Source: Nostoc sp. PA-18-2419 | GTDB taxonomy: Bacteria; Cyanobacteriota; Cyanobacteriia; Cyanobacteriales; Nostocaceae | Length of the DNA stretch: 64,000 nucleotides | Reading direction: 5' to 3' | Assembly (NCBI RefSeq): GCF_005869855.1 | Contig: NZ_SZNH01000003.1 | Location: 309,017 to 373,016, forward strand | Notes under the pieces: model-generated | What the model was told of the DNA's origin: nothing | The model's database searches: none | Seen by the model: the letters and a program-made list of their open reading frames with translations, nothing else | Part shown: in pieces, positions 18,572 through 27,494 of the stretch | How the letters are laid out: each line of letters opens with the position of its first letter | How positions within the stretch are numbered: position 1 is the stretch's first letter | Made by a program: the position numbers and the translations under genes

Positions 18572-18596
18572 CCATCTCCCCACCTCTGCACTCACC

Positions 18597-19376
18597 TTGA
18601 ATAATGTCACAGCAAAAGCCACACTCAGGCTAGAACAAGTTAATCTGTTTACAAAGCTGAAAACCCAAGCTTTAGGGAATCAGCAAGGATACCCTATATT
18701 GCAGGACATTTCCTTTGAGGTATTCCAGGGTGAACGTATTGCCATTGTAGGGGCGATGGGCGCTGGTAAAACTTCTTTACTACGCCTGCTCAACTATCTT
18801 ATTGAACCTAGTAGCGGCAAAATCTATCTAGAAAATCAAGAGTATCGCCAAATTCCAGTCATCCAGTTACGCCAGATGGTAACGCTTGTATTGCAAGAAT
18901 CAAAGCTATTAGGGATGACAGTTGGGCAAGCTTTAGCTTATCCTTTGGTTTTACGTGGTTTAGCCAAACAAGCAATTCAGGAACGAGTCAATTACTGGAC
19001 AGAACAACTGCACATTCCTAATGAATGGTTAGGACGAACAGAGGTGCAACTTTCTGCAGGACAACGACAACTAATAGCGATCGCTCGTGCCTTACTCATT
19101 GAGTCTAAAATTCTATTATTAGACGAACCAAGCTCTAGTCTAGATACTGGTACAGCTTTGCATCTGATACAAGTTTTAATTCAGTTGAATCAAACTCATC
19201 AAACCACAATTTTGATGGTAAATCACCAAATGGATCAACTTGAAATGTTTTGCACTCGATTGTTGCACTTACAGCAAGGTCATTTATCGGCAAATCAAAG
19301 AGTTTCTGAAATCAACTGGGATGAATTACGAGAAACCTTGATTAAAGCACAAGCTCAAGATGATTTTGAATTTTAG
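18597..19376 (+). CDS. ABC transporter ATP-binding protein
   Basis: A stand-alone ABC ATPase. It has a Walker A (GAMGAGKTS), a Q-loop (LVLQESKLLG), a degenerate signature (LSAGQRQ in place of LSGGQ), a Walker B (ILLLDEPSSSLD) and a switch histidine (VNHQMDQ). I placed the start at TTG 18597 (LNNVTAKATLRLEQVNL), which gives 259 residues. The open frame extends to ATG 18498, but those 33 codons translate repeat DNA rich in Pro and His. Its looks fit importers of the phosphate/metal type, but no permease or binding protein is nearby. Confidence 0.82.
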   Translation: MNNVTAKATLRLEQVNLFTKLKTQALGNQQGYPILQDISFEVFQGERIAIVGAMGAGKTSLLRLLNYLIEPSSGKIYLENQEYRQIPVIQLRQMVTLVLQESKLLGMTVGQALAYPLVLRGLAKQAIQERVNYWTEQLHIPNEWLGRTEVQLSAGQRQLIAIARALLIESKILLLDEPSSSLDTGTALHLIQVLIQLNQTHQTTILMVNHQMDQLEMFCTRLLHLQQGHLSANQRVSEINWDELRETLIKAQAQDDFEF

Positions 19377-19571
19377 ATTTTGGATAGGGGCTAGGGACTG
19401 GGTACTGGGTACTGGGCATTGAGTACTGGCTATTAGAAAATAAGCTAAAACACATTTAATTTGCAGATTAAAATTTTCTCAATATCTTGTGGGATGGGCA
19501 ATATGAGCGCCCTGATGATGCAAGTTAAACGCCGATTAGCTTAGTGTTTTTAATCTTATTTCCCAGTCCTC

Positions 19572-19606
19572 ATTACCCCTTATCCCCAGAGGGGGCCCCA
19601 CCTTCC
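19572..19606. repeat. Dispersed repeat, copy 2
   Basis: Second copy of the 35-base word at 18537-18571, one base different. It lies in the spacer between the ABC ATPase and response-regulator genes, next to a run of related near-tandem words (gggtactgggtactgggcatt) at ~19400. Confidence 0.7.
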
Positions 19607-19630
19607 GCAGTTCCCATTCACCAGTCCCGA

Positions 19631-20401
19631 TTACAATTGACTACTACTTAGTGTTGAACGTTGATTGTTAAATCTCTCTCTAGTTAACTTTGTTTGTGAC
19701 TGGGGAATATTAGTATTCAAAATTTCCATGTTAAAACGGTATCCTACATTGCGGATAGTTTGAATTAAGCTAGGTTGTCGGGGATCTAGTTCAACCTTTT
19801 TCCGCAACGACAAAACATGAGTATCAATGGTACGAGGGTTATCGATAGCATCAGGCCAAGCACGACGCAGCAATTCCGACCTACTCAGAGGTACTCCCCC
19901 AGCTTGTGCTAAAACGTACAGTAAACTGAATTCCTGTGGCGTTAAGTCAATAAACTCTCCCTGGAAGCGAACCCGACGTTGAACTAAATCAATTTGTAAA
20001 GTTCCGTAATCTAAATAAGCTGGTGCAGCAGGTGTGCGCTTACGGCGAATCAGTGCTTCTATCCGTGCTAAAAACTCTTGCATTCCAAAAGGTTTGCTAA
20101 GGTAATCATCTGCACCCGCCTTTAAACCTGCGACAACATCAGCTTCACTATTGCGGGCAGATAGCATTAAGATTAGAGGCTGTTGCTGACGATGCAACCA
20201 ACGACAAAACTCAATGCCATCACCATCAGCCAGATCTGCATCTAAAACGACCAGTGTTGGTTGATGGCTTAAAAATACTTCCCTTGCTTGATAAATACTG
20301 GCAGCTTGATGCACCCGGTGTTCCAGTTGTTGCAAGTGCCAACCTAGCAACGACCTGAGATGGGGATTCCCTTCAATGATTTCTATACATACCGAACCCA
20401 C
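19631..20401 (-). CDS. OmpR-family response regulator (NblR-like?)
   Basis: A 256-residue DNA-binding regulator. The receiver domain (1-120) has the phosphoacceptor D54 (VVLDADLAD), and K103 or a neighbour in SKPFGMQEF. The winged-helix domain (~130-230) has TPQEFSLLYVLA, RRAWPD, RTIDTHVLSLRKKVE and GYRF. The usual acidic pair that binds Mg2+ at the N-terminus (DD) is replaced by IIEGN, so phosphorylation may be altered. This pattern resembles regulators called NblR in cyanobacteria, but I cannot confirm that. No histidine kinase is adjacent, as is common in this group. Confidence 0.82.
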   Translation of the reverse strand: MGSVCIEIIEGNPHLRSLLGWHLQQLEHRVHQAASIYQAREVFLSHQPTLVVLDADLADGDGIEFCRWLHRQQQPLILMLSARNSEADVVAGLKAGADDYLSKPFGMQEFLARIEALIRRKRTPAAPAYLDYGTLQIDLVQRRVRFQGEFIDLTPQEFSLLYVLAQAGGVPLSRSELLRRAWPDAIDNPRTIDTHVLSLRKKVELDPRQPSLIQTIRNVGYRFNMEILNTNIPQSQTKLTRERFNNQRSTLSSSQL

Positions 20402-20991
20402 GGTGGCAAGACCCCTTAGCGTCGATGACTTTCAAAGTAACAAGCCCATGTCTCCGGTTTTGTAGCCTTTGTTACTTCAATTGCTATTAGCTTTACATTT
20501 CCTCATAAAAAAAGTGGCAATATCTTTAATTTGTCCCTTCGCAAAAGGCATTAGAAATATTCTTAAATTTTTGTTAAACTTATAAAAAGTCTTGTCAGAC
20601 TTATTAAAAGTTCTTTTTAAAAGTTCTTTTAGCTTAATATTGTGTTTTTAGATGATTATATCCAAAAACCATAACCCAACCAGGTAATTCATAGCCAAAC
20701 AGCTTTTCAGCTTGATTGAAAAGTAATTCGCTAGCTATAAATTAGTGCATACACCCATGAATATAGCACCAATGAAATTGGGCTGTTAATAGGAAAAATT
20801 ATAAAGATACTCTAGCAGACAAGTAGAATAGGTGTTTTCTGGAATAGGATTAAAGTATGTATGTAGCTACCAAAAGAGCGCTACCCAAAAAATATATGTT
20901 TAGTTTTAATCGATCCCCAAAGGAAATTACACTTCACATTTGAACGTGAATCATTTACAATTCTCATTCCAAAGACATTAATACAGCAGTT
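20402..20991. other. AT-rich divergent intergenic region
   Basis: 590 bases between the regulator (minus) and the small gene at 20992 (plus). A small perfect hairpin AAGTCT-TGTC-AGACTT sits at 20587-20602, followed by two copies of aaaagttctttt near 20605-20632. I see no coding sequence. Confidence 0.5.
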
Positions 20992-21240
20992 ATGCTCCAA
21001 GACACACAAACCATCCGCTATTACCAAAGACTTACCGACGCCTTCGTCGAGTTATGGAATCGCGGTTATCGTATGGATGATATGCGGATGTATTTGGATG
21101 GATATTTAGCCGCACTGCGACATAGTAACGCTATAGAACCCTTTCTGATTCATCGTTTAGAAGAGGAAGCTAGCCGCTACTTGTACGATGCATCAAACTT
21201 TGCAGTGCCGCAACCACAGCCACTACGCGATTACTACTAA
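20992..21240 (+). CDS. Small conserved cyanobacterial protein (DUF6761-like)
   Basis: An 82-residue helical protein (IRYYQRLTDAFVELWNRGYRMDD, YLDGYLAALRHSN, FLIHRLEEEASRYLYD). I recall it as a widespread cyanobacterial family, probably DUF6761, without known function. There is no membrane segment. The gene stands alone and has its own strong terminator, which suggests an independently expressed, well-transcribed small protein. Confidence 0.8.
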   Translation: MLQDTQTIRYYQRLTDAFVELWNRGYRMDDMRMYLDGYLAALRHSNAIEPFLIHRLEEEASRYLYDASNFAVPQPQPLRDYY

Positions 21241-21361
21241 TACCACTTACTTGGTTATTAATAGTTTCCATCAATCACGCAGATAATTATAGCATATTAT
21301 CTGTATTGGTCAATGGGTTGTCGTGGTGTGAGATTTTGGATATGTTGTATTGATAAAATCT

Positions 21362-21410
21362 ATCCCCTCAGTCTTGTATTGGTTTTGTTAATGCAACTGA
21401 GGGGATTTTT
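21362..21410 (+). terminator. Intrinsic terminator
   Basis: ATCCCCTCAGT (21362-21372) and ACTGAGGGGAT (21396-21406) form a perfect 11-bp stem with a 23-base loop, followed by a T-rich tail (tttttaattttt). It ends transcription of the small gene at 20992-21240. Confidence 0.8.
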
Positions 21411-21460
21411 AATTTTTAAGACAAATTAAATACGTAAAAATTGAATTTAGTCCCTAACCG

Positions 21461-21964
21461 CTATTTCTGTATCTGACTTACCAGGTGAGCCAGTTCAGGC
21501 AAAATCAGTTTTTCCATTGCTAGTTGCACAGCATTACTGGAACCAGGAAGCGAGAAGATTAATTTATTTTGATAAACACCAGCAACCGCACGAGAGGCGA
21601 TCGCACGCGAACCAATTTGTTGATAACTTAGAAAACGAAATAACTCACCAAATCCCGGTAAAGTTTTCTCTAGAAACTGCTCAATTGCATCATAGGTAGT
21701 ATCTCTTGGCGCGATACCTGTGCCACCATTGAAAATTAGAGCATCCAAATTTGTGCTTTTTCCCAGATTTTCTATCTGCTGTTGAACCTCTGCTGGTTCA
21801 TCTTTAATAATTTCATAAGCTCCTACAGTATGGTTGGCAGCAATAAGTAGCTGCTGAATTAGCTGACCACTTTTGTCTGTTTCAGGAGTGCGTGTATCGC
21901 TAATAGTAACCACGCCACAAGTTAGGGTCATTCCAGATGAGTCTGGGTGGGGTTGTTGCGTCAT
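21461..21964 (-). CDS. moaB: Molybdenum cofactor biosynthesis protein MoaB/MogA
   Basis: A 167-residue protein of the MoaB/MogA fold, which adenylylates molybdopterin in molybdenum-cofactor synthesis (needed for nitrate reductase). Key motifs are [14 protein letters not shown] near the N-terminus, the molybdopterin-binding loop [13 protein letters not shown], and SLPGSSNAV near the C-terminus. It is transcribed alone. Whether it has true MogA activity cannot be told from sequence alone. Confidence 0.92.
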   Translation of the reverse strand: MTQQPHPDSSGMTLTCGVVTISDTRTPETDKSGQLIQQLLIAANHTVGAYEIIKDEPAEVQQQIENLGKSTNLDALIFNGGTGIAPRDTTYDAIEQFLEKTLPGFGELFRFLSYQQIGSRAIASRAVAGVYQNKLIFSLPGSSNAVQLAMEKLILPELAHLVSQIQK

Positions 21965-22100
21965 GGAAAGATTATTAATTTTTAATAGTGGGGAGTAGGG
22001 AGTGGGGACTGGTGACTAGGAAGCGGGGACTGGGGAAGAGTTTTATTAACCTAATCCTCAATCCCTAATACCCAGCACCCAATTTTTTATGTCCTATCTT

Positions 22101-22442
22101 CTATCCTTCTTTTTTACTCAGTCCAAGACCATTTTCATCTCCATATCGCTGCATGAAGCGCATGAAGCGATCCCATTCTTGGGAAGATTTCATCAAGTAA
22201 ACTGCTTCTAATGCTTCCGGTCTTCCATTAACAAATTTAGCATTCACTTCGCGAGTGATGATTTCGCCTTCTTCGTCAATCAGGTACATCCCAGTGATGT
22301 CATCGGTGCTGCCTTGGTCTAAAATCTTGGGATTTTTAAAAATAAATGTTGCTGTGCCAGTTTCACCACTGCGCCCTCGCGTCAAGCGCACGTCTGGAAC
22401 TACTTCTTCGTTAACCCCTCTAGCAAACTGGATTTTCGCCAT
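22101..22442 (-). CDS. psb28: Photosystem II assembly protein Psb28
   Basis: A 113-residue soluble protein on the cytoplasmic side that binds the CP47/RC47 assembly intermediate of photosystem II and aids assembly and repair. Conserved sequence includes [19 protein letters not shown] and [21 protein letters not shown], and the length is that of the family. The start at ATG 22442 matches the conserved MAKIQF N-terminus. It lies between moaB and dtd on the same strand, with 107- to 136-base gaps, so an operon is not obvious. Confidence 0.96.
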   Translation of the reverse strand: MAKIQFARGVNEEVVPDVRLTRGRSGETGTATFIFKNPKILDQGSTDDITGMYLIDEEGEIITREVNAKFVNGRPEALEAVYLMKSSQEWDRFMRFMQRYGDENGLGLSKKEG

Positions 22443-22549
22443 GATAAATGAGTTTAAACTTTTACGATCGTTAGTTTAATATTCTCTCATCATTTAGAAC
22501 TCTCAGGTCTAGAGGCAACTCTGATTCATCATCCTAGTTGTGTATATAC

Positions 22550-23026
22550 TTAAGTTGCTTCTTTTTCAATGATTAAAGTTACTGGGCCATCATTTTCAAT
22601 TGTAACTTGCATCATTGCGCCAAATTGACCAGTTTCCACTAACAAACCACTGGCTCTTAACTTGGTAATAAAACGATTATATAAATCTTCTGCTGATTGA
22701 GGAGCGGCTGAGCGGTCAAAAGAAGGACGGCGACCTTTGCGACAATCACCGTAAAGAGTGAACTGACTGACTACCAACAACTCACCCCCAATTTCTTGTA
22801 CAGATTTTTGCCAGCGATGTCTATCAACAAGCCCCTGCGCTGTGCCTATTTCCTCATGAGGAAATAGGCGCAATTCTAAGCACTTACGCACCATCCAATC
22901 AAGTTCAGCACCGGTATCAGTATTAGCAATGCCTACGAGTAAGTTGAGTCCCCGCCCAATTTTACCGATGATTTCGCCATTAACAATAACTTGAGATGAT
23001 TTAACTCGCTGGATGATAACACGCAT
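22550..23026 (-). CDS. dtd: D-aminoacyl-tRNA deacylase
   Basis: Cleaves D-amino acids (and glycine from tRNA-Ala) from mischarged tRNA as a proofreading step. It has 158 residues; the two signature motifs are SQFTLYG (87-93) and the Gly-cisPro motif GPVT (147-150, in ENDGPVTL). The N-terminus [13 protein letters not shown] is typical. The gene is transcribed alone, and its product acts in the cytoplasm as a dimer. Confidence 0.96.
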   Translation of the reverse strand: MRVIIQRVKSSQVIVNGEIIGKIGRGLNLLVGIANTDTGAELDWMVRKCLELRLFPHEEIGTAQGLVDRHRWQKSVQEIGGELLVVSQFTLYGDCRKGRRPSFDRSAAPQSAEDLYNRFITKLRASGLLVETGQFGAMMQVTIENDGPVTLIIEKEAT

Positions 23027-23176
23027 AAGAATTTAGAAGTTTAGAAGAGAAAATGCGATCGCTCTTCTCTCATTTTCATCAATCAAAATCGATGGTAGAA
23101 CGAATTAAAAATACATTCCCAGGTCAAACCTGGGAACGAGAACACATTTTTAACTCTTAACTCCTGACTCTAACTT

Positions 23177-24286
23177 TTATTTACCAAACCCTTTACCACG
23201 ATTGGTAGAAGGTAAGCAAATACAATTTTCTATCTGAGTAATCAAATTATCACGATCCAAATTTTGACCGATTAGCACTATTTGGTTTTTGGGTTTACCT
23301 TGCCAATCATCATCATCCAAGGTGAAGCGTTTGCCACAAAGATGGAAAATATGACGCTTCGGACTTTCATCAAACCACATAATCCCCTTCGCTCGGAAGA
23401 TATTTGAGGGTAGCTGGTTATCTAAGAAATACTGAAACTTCCTAATAGAAAAAGGTTTATCACTCTGAAAAGATATAGAAGTAAAACCATCATTTTCTAA
23501 ATGGTCAGAGTGATGGTGATGATGTTCGTGGTCATGGTCATGATGGTCATGACCGCATGTTGAGTGGTCGTGGTCGTGGTCGTGATGGTCGTGATGAGCG
23601 TGATGGTCGTGGTCGTCTACCACTGAGTCAAAATATTTATCTGACTCAAACAAACCGACACTGAGAATTAAAGGGAGTGGCACTTGCGATCGCGTAGTGC
23701 GGAGAATTCTTGCTCCTTCTTTAACTTCGTTAATTTTTCTCTCTAACTCATTCAAAGTAGCTTCATCAACTAAATCCGTTTTATTCAGCACAATTACATC
23801 GCCATAGGCAATTTGGCTGTATGCTGCCTGAGAATTAAACAAATCTAGACTGTAATTCGCCGCATCTACAACGGTGATAATCGAATCCAAGCGAGTTAAA
23901 TCCCGTAATTCTGTACCTAAAAATGTTAAGGCTACTGGTAGAGGGTCTGCTAATCCAGTTGTTTCTACTACTAAATAATCTAGATTTTCTTGGCGTTCTA
24001 AAACTTTGTAAACTGCATCTACTAAATCATTATTAATAGTGCAGCAGATGCAACCATTATTTAGTTCCACCATGTTTTCACCAGTGGAAACGATTAGCTC
24101 GTTATCGATGCCAATTTCGCCAAATTCATTCACTAAAACAGCGGTCTTTAAACCCTCTTGGTTGTTGAGGATATGATTAAGTAAAGTCGTTTTACCACTA
24201 CCAAGGAAACCTGTAATAATTGTTACTGGCATTCCTTGTTTAGGTGCATCCATTGCTTGAGATTCGGAAGTAGCTGCTGATTGCAT
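23177..24286 (-). CDS. CobW/COG0523-family GTPase with His-rich metal-binding region
   Basis: A 369-residue G3E GTPase of the COG0523 group, which deliver metals such as zinc to target proteins. Walker A is GFLGSGKT (26-33), the metal-binding CxCC motif is C79-I-C81-C82, and the guanine-specificity motif is NKTD. A histidine/aspartate-rich stretch of about 40 residues (near 222-263, repeats of HDHH/DHDH) precedes the CobW C-terminal domain (SIRKFQYFLDNQLP). The CxCC and His-rich region suggest zinc. No Zur-type operator is recognisable upstream, and cysS diverges from it. Confidence 0.9.
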   Translation of the reverse strand: MQSAATSESQAMDAPKQGMPVTIITGFLGSGKTTLLNHILNNQEGLKTAVLVNEFGEIGIDNELIVSTGENMVELNNGCICCTINNDLVDAVYKVLERQENLDYLVVETTGLADPLPVALTFLGTELRDLTRLDSIITVVDAANYSLDLFNSQAAYSQIAYGDVIVLNKTDLVDEATLNELERKINEVKEGARILRTTRSQVPLPLILSVGLFESDKYFDSVVDDHDHHAHHDHHDHDHDHSTCGHDHHDHDHEHHHHHSDHLENDGFTSISFQSDKPFSIRKFQYFLDNQLPSNIFRAKGIMWFDESPKRHIFHLCGKRFTLDDDDWQGKPKNQIVLIGQNLDRDNLITQIENCICLPSTNRGKGFGK

Positions 24287-24422
24287 AGCGCTGTAATCAA
24301 AAAATCAAAAATAGTAATGTAGCGCAGATAGTCCAGAAAACACTAGCATAGGGATGCTGGACTGTCATCCCAGTTGCTTATCTTAATTATTGCGTATCTC
24401 TCTATTTCAGCATTAGTTGATT

Positions 24423-25895
24423 ATGACCCTAATTCTTTACAATACTCTCACCCGTCGTCAAGAACCGTTTAAAACAGTCGAACCAGGCAAAGTTAAGATG
24501 TATTACTGCGGCGTGACGGTATATGATTATTGCCATTTGGGTCATGCCAGAGCTTGCATCGTTTGGGACGTAGTACGCCGATATCTCCAGTTTATCGGCT
24601 ATGAAGTACGTTATATTCAAAATTTTACTGATATTGATGACAAAATTCTTAATCGAGCCTGTGTGGAGCATTCCTCAATGGAGGCTGTGGCCGATCGCTT
24701 TATCAAAGCATATTTTGAGGATATGGCACGGTTGAGAATCAAAGAAGCCGATGAGTATCCCCGTGCTACTCATACAATGAATGGAATTTTGCGGTTAATT
24801 CACGATTTAGAAAATAAAGGCTTTGCTTATCCGGCTGACGGTGATGTATATTATGCCGTGCGACAGTTTCCTGAATATGGCAAACTTTCAGGACGCAAGT
24901 TAGAAGATATGCAAGCTGGAGCAAGCGATCGCGTCAACGTTGAAGATCCAGAATATCAGAAGAAAAAAGACCCCTTTGATTTTGCGCTGTGGAAAGCAGC
25001 AAAACCAGGAGAACCCGCTTGGAAATCACCCTGGGGCGCAGGGCGTCCGGGGTGGCACATTGAATGCTCAGCAATGGTGCGCGATCGCTTGGGTGATACC
25101 ATAGATATTCATACTGGTGGTGCTGACTTAATTTTTCCCCACCACGAAAACGAAATTGCCCAATCCGAAGCTGTGACAGCAAAACCCCTAGCGCGTTACT
25201 GGTTGCATAACGGCATGGTGAAAGTAGATGGTGAAAAAATGTCCAAATCTTTGGGCAACTTCATCACTATCCGAGAATTGCTGGATCGAGGAGTTGACCC
25301 GATGGCGGTGCGATTATTCGTACTCACAGCCCAATATCGCACACCAATCGATTTTACTGACGAAGCGATCGCTGCTGCTACCAATGGCTGGCACACCATT
25401 AAAGAAGGTTTACTTTTCGGCTATCAATATGGAAAAAAACTGGGCTGGGATTTAGAGATTAGAAATATTTTAATCGCCACTACCGAATTTTCAGTACCTA
25501 ATCCTTATATTGAACGATTCCAACAACTTGTCAATGATGACTTTAATTTTCCTGGTGGATTAACAGTGTTGTTTGAATTAGCCAAAGAACTCCGCCGTCA
25601 GGGAAATATCCTTGTGCATCAAGGAAAAACCGAAACAGCAGCTTTGGAGTTACAAAGCCAATGGCAAACACTCGTCACCTTAGCAGAAGTATTAGGTTTA
25701 GAAGCCAAACCAGAAGTAGAAGCTTCGCTAACAGAAGGTTTAAGCGATACGGAAATTGAAGCAAAAATTCAACAAAGACAAGCAGCACGTCAAGCCAAGA
25801 ATTTTGCCGAAAGCGATCGCATTCGTAACGAACTACTTTCCCAAGGTATTACGCTAATTGATAGCCGCGATGGCACACGTTGGCATCGAAATTAA
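24423..25895 (+). CDS. cysS: Cysteinyl-tRNA synthetase
   Basis: Class I synthetase charging tRNA-Cys; 490 residues from ATG 24423 (MTLILYNTL). An in-frame TTG two codons earlier is less likely. The zinc ligand region starts at C29 (YYCGVTVYD), HIGH appears as H38-L-G-H41, and KMSKSLGNF is the second ATP-binding motif. The C-terminal anticodon-binding part is complete (ARQAKNFAESDRIRNELLSQGI). It diverges from the COG0523 gene and has a 72-base, repeat-rich gap to tldD. Confidence 0.97.
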   Translation: MTLILYNTLTRRQEPFKTVEPGKVKMYYCGVTVYDYCHLGHARACIVWDVVRRYLQFIGYEVRYIQNFTDIDDKILNRACVEHSSMEAVADRFIKAYFEDMARLRIKEADEYPRATHTMNGILRLIHDLENKGFAYPADGDVYYAVRQFPEYGKLSGRKLEDMQAGASDRVNVEDPEYQKKKDPFDFALWKAAKPGEPAWKSPWGAGRPGWHIECSAMVRDRLGDTIDIHTGGADLIFPHHENEIAQSEAVTAKPLARYWLHNGMVKVDGEKMSKSLGNFITIRELLDRGVDPMAVRLFVLTAQYRTPIDFTDEAIAAATNGWHTIKEGLLFGYQYGKKLGWDLEIRNILIATTEFSVPNPYIERFQQLVNDDFNFPGGLTVLFELAKELRRQGNILVHQGKTETAALELQSQWQTLVTLAEVLGLEAKPEVEASLTEGLSDTEIEAKIQQRQAARQAKNFAESDRIRNELLSQGITLIDSRDGTRWHRN

Positions 25896-25967
25896 GAGAG
25901 ATTAGGGACTAGAGAAAAGTTTTCTCAATGCCCAATCCCCATTACCCATTCTCTATTACCTTTAATT

Positions 25968-27407
25968 ATGTGGTCTGAATTAAAAAAGGCGATCGCTAGT
26001 TTCGATATTCCTGCTGATTGGATTGGTATCCGAGCCGTGAAGGAAACTTCTACTAACCGTATAGTCCGTGACGGCTTACCTCAACTCAACGGCAAATCCT
26101 TCACTGTAGGAGCCATGCTGGAAGTTTTGGTTAATGGCTGTTTGGGTTATGCAGCTACTAACTCCTTAGAACTGCCATCCTTACAAGCCGCTGCCCAAAT
26201 AGCCTATAAACAGGCGCTAGCAGCCAGCGAATGGTGGATACATCCCTTCGGTGAAAGCGAGCGTCCGAAAGTCGTTGGTGAATATAAATCTCCATTTATT
26301 GAGCCACTGGACGCTTTAAGCCCTGGAGAAATTAACGATTTACTGGTTCGTATTTGCCAAACCTTAAAAGTTGACGACAAGATTGTGCAAACTATAGCCA
26401 CTGCTAACACGACCGAGAAGGAGTCTTGGTTTGTCAGTAGCAATGGCTCAGAAGTATATCAGAAATTTCTATCCATAGGTACTCATTACGGAGCTACAGC
26501 CCAAGATGGGGCAATTGTACAACAGCGCAGCCACAACGGGGCCCAAGCAAACTGTTACCAAGGCGGACTAGAACTTTTAAAACAAGAAAATTTATGGCAT
26601 CGGGTGCAGCAAATTGGCGAACAAGCGATAGAACTCTTGACAGCGGAAGAATGCCCAACCACCCGTACTAATTTAGCTTTAGCTCCAGACCAAATGATGC
26701 TGCAAATCCATGAAAGTGTCGGACATCCCCTAGAAATTGACCGAATTTTGGGAGATGAGCGTAACTATGCTGGAGGGAGCTTTGTCAACAAAAGTGATTT
26801 TGGCAAACTAGTATATGGTTCGCCACTGATGAATATTACTTTTGACCCTACCGTACCAGGCGAATTTGCTAGTTATGGCTTTGATGATACCGGTGCTGTA
26901 GCAACACGAGAGTATTTAATTAAAGAAGGTGTACTCCAACGGGGTTTGGGTAGCTTGGAGAGTCAAGCTAGAGCAGGTGTACCTGGAGTAGCCTGTGCCC
27001 GTGCTTCCTCGTGGAATCGCCCAGCAATTGACCGCATGGCAAACTTGAATTTAGAGCCTCTAAACGCTACTTTTGAAGATATGATTGCTGACTTAGAACA
27101 TGGCGTTTACATGGAATCTAATCGTTCTTGGTCAATTGACGATCGCCGCTATAAATTTCAATTTGGTTGCGAATACGCCAAATTAATTGAAAACGGAAAA
27201 TTTACCAAAACCCTCCGCAATCCCAACTATCGCGCCACAACACCAGAGTTTTGGCATAGCTTAATTAAAGTAGGAAATGTTAATAACTGGCAAATGTACG
27301 GTACTCCTTACTGTGGCAAAGGAGAACCAAATCAAGCTATTTGGGTAGGACACGGTTCACCTGTTTGTGTTTTTGCTAGCGTCGAAGTTTTTGGTGGAGG
27401 AATTTGA
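25968..27407 (+). CDS. tldD: TldD-type metalloprotease subunit
   Basis: A 479-residue TldD/PmbA-family protein. The zinc-binding HExxxH is H248-E249-SVG-H253 (QIHESVGHPLEID), the mark of the catalytic TldD subunit. In enteric bacteria TldD and TldE form a heterodimer that degrades unfolded peptides and processes microcin B17. The paired tldE-like gene follows after 87 bases in the same direction, as expected. The C-terminal GxPVCVFASVEVFGGG segment is intact. The natural substrate in cyanobacteria is unknown. Confidence 0.9.
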   Translation: MWSELKKAIASFDIPADWIGIRAVKETSTNRIVRDGLPQLNGKSFTVGAMLEVLVNGCLGYAATNSLELPSLQAAAQIAYKQALAASEWWIHPFGESERPKVVGEYKSPFIEPLDALSPGEINDLLVRICQTLKVDDKIVQTIATANTTEKESWFVSSNGSEVYQKFLSIGTHYGATAQDGAIVQQRSHNGAQANCYQGGLELLKQENLWHRVQQIGEQAIELLTAEECPTTRTNLALAPDQMMLQIHESVGHPLEIDRILGDERNYAGGSFVNKSDFGKLVYGSPLMNITFDPTVPGEFASYGFDDTGAVATREYLIKEGVLQRGLGSLESQARAGVPGVACARASSWNRPAIDRMANLNLEPLNATFEDMIADLEHGVYMESNRSWSIDDRRYKFQFGCEYAKLIENGKFTKTLRNPNYRATTPEFWHSLIKVGNVNNWQMYGTPYCGKGEPNQAIWVGHGSPVCVFASVEVFGGGI

Positions 27408-27494
27408 AAGAGGGTTGATTGTTAACTGTTGACTGGTGAGTTAAGTGTCCTTTTTTCTCCCTATCTTCCTATTTCCTATTAATATTTAATATTT

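Noticed and set aside
18498..18596. N-terminal extension of the ABC ATPase from ATG 18498
   Set aside because: The codons fall in dispersed-repeat DNA and encode a Pro/His-rich string unlike ABC ATPases.
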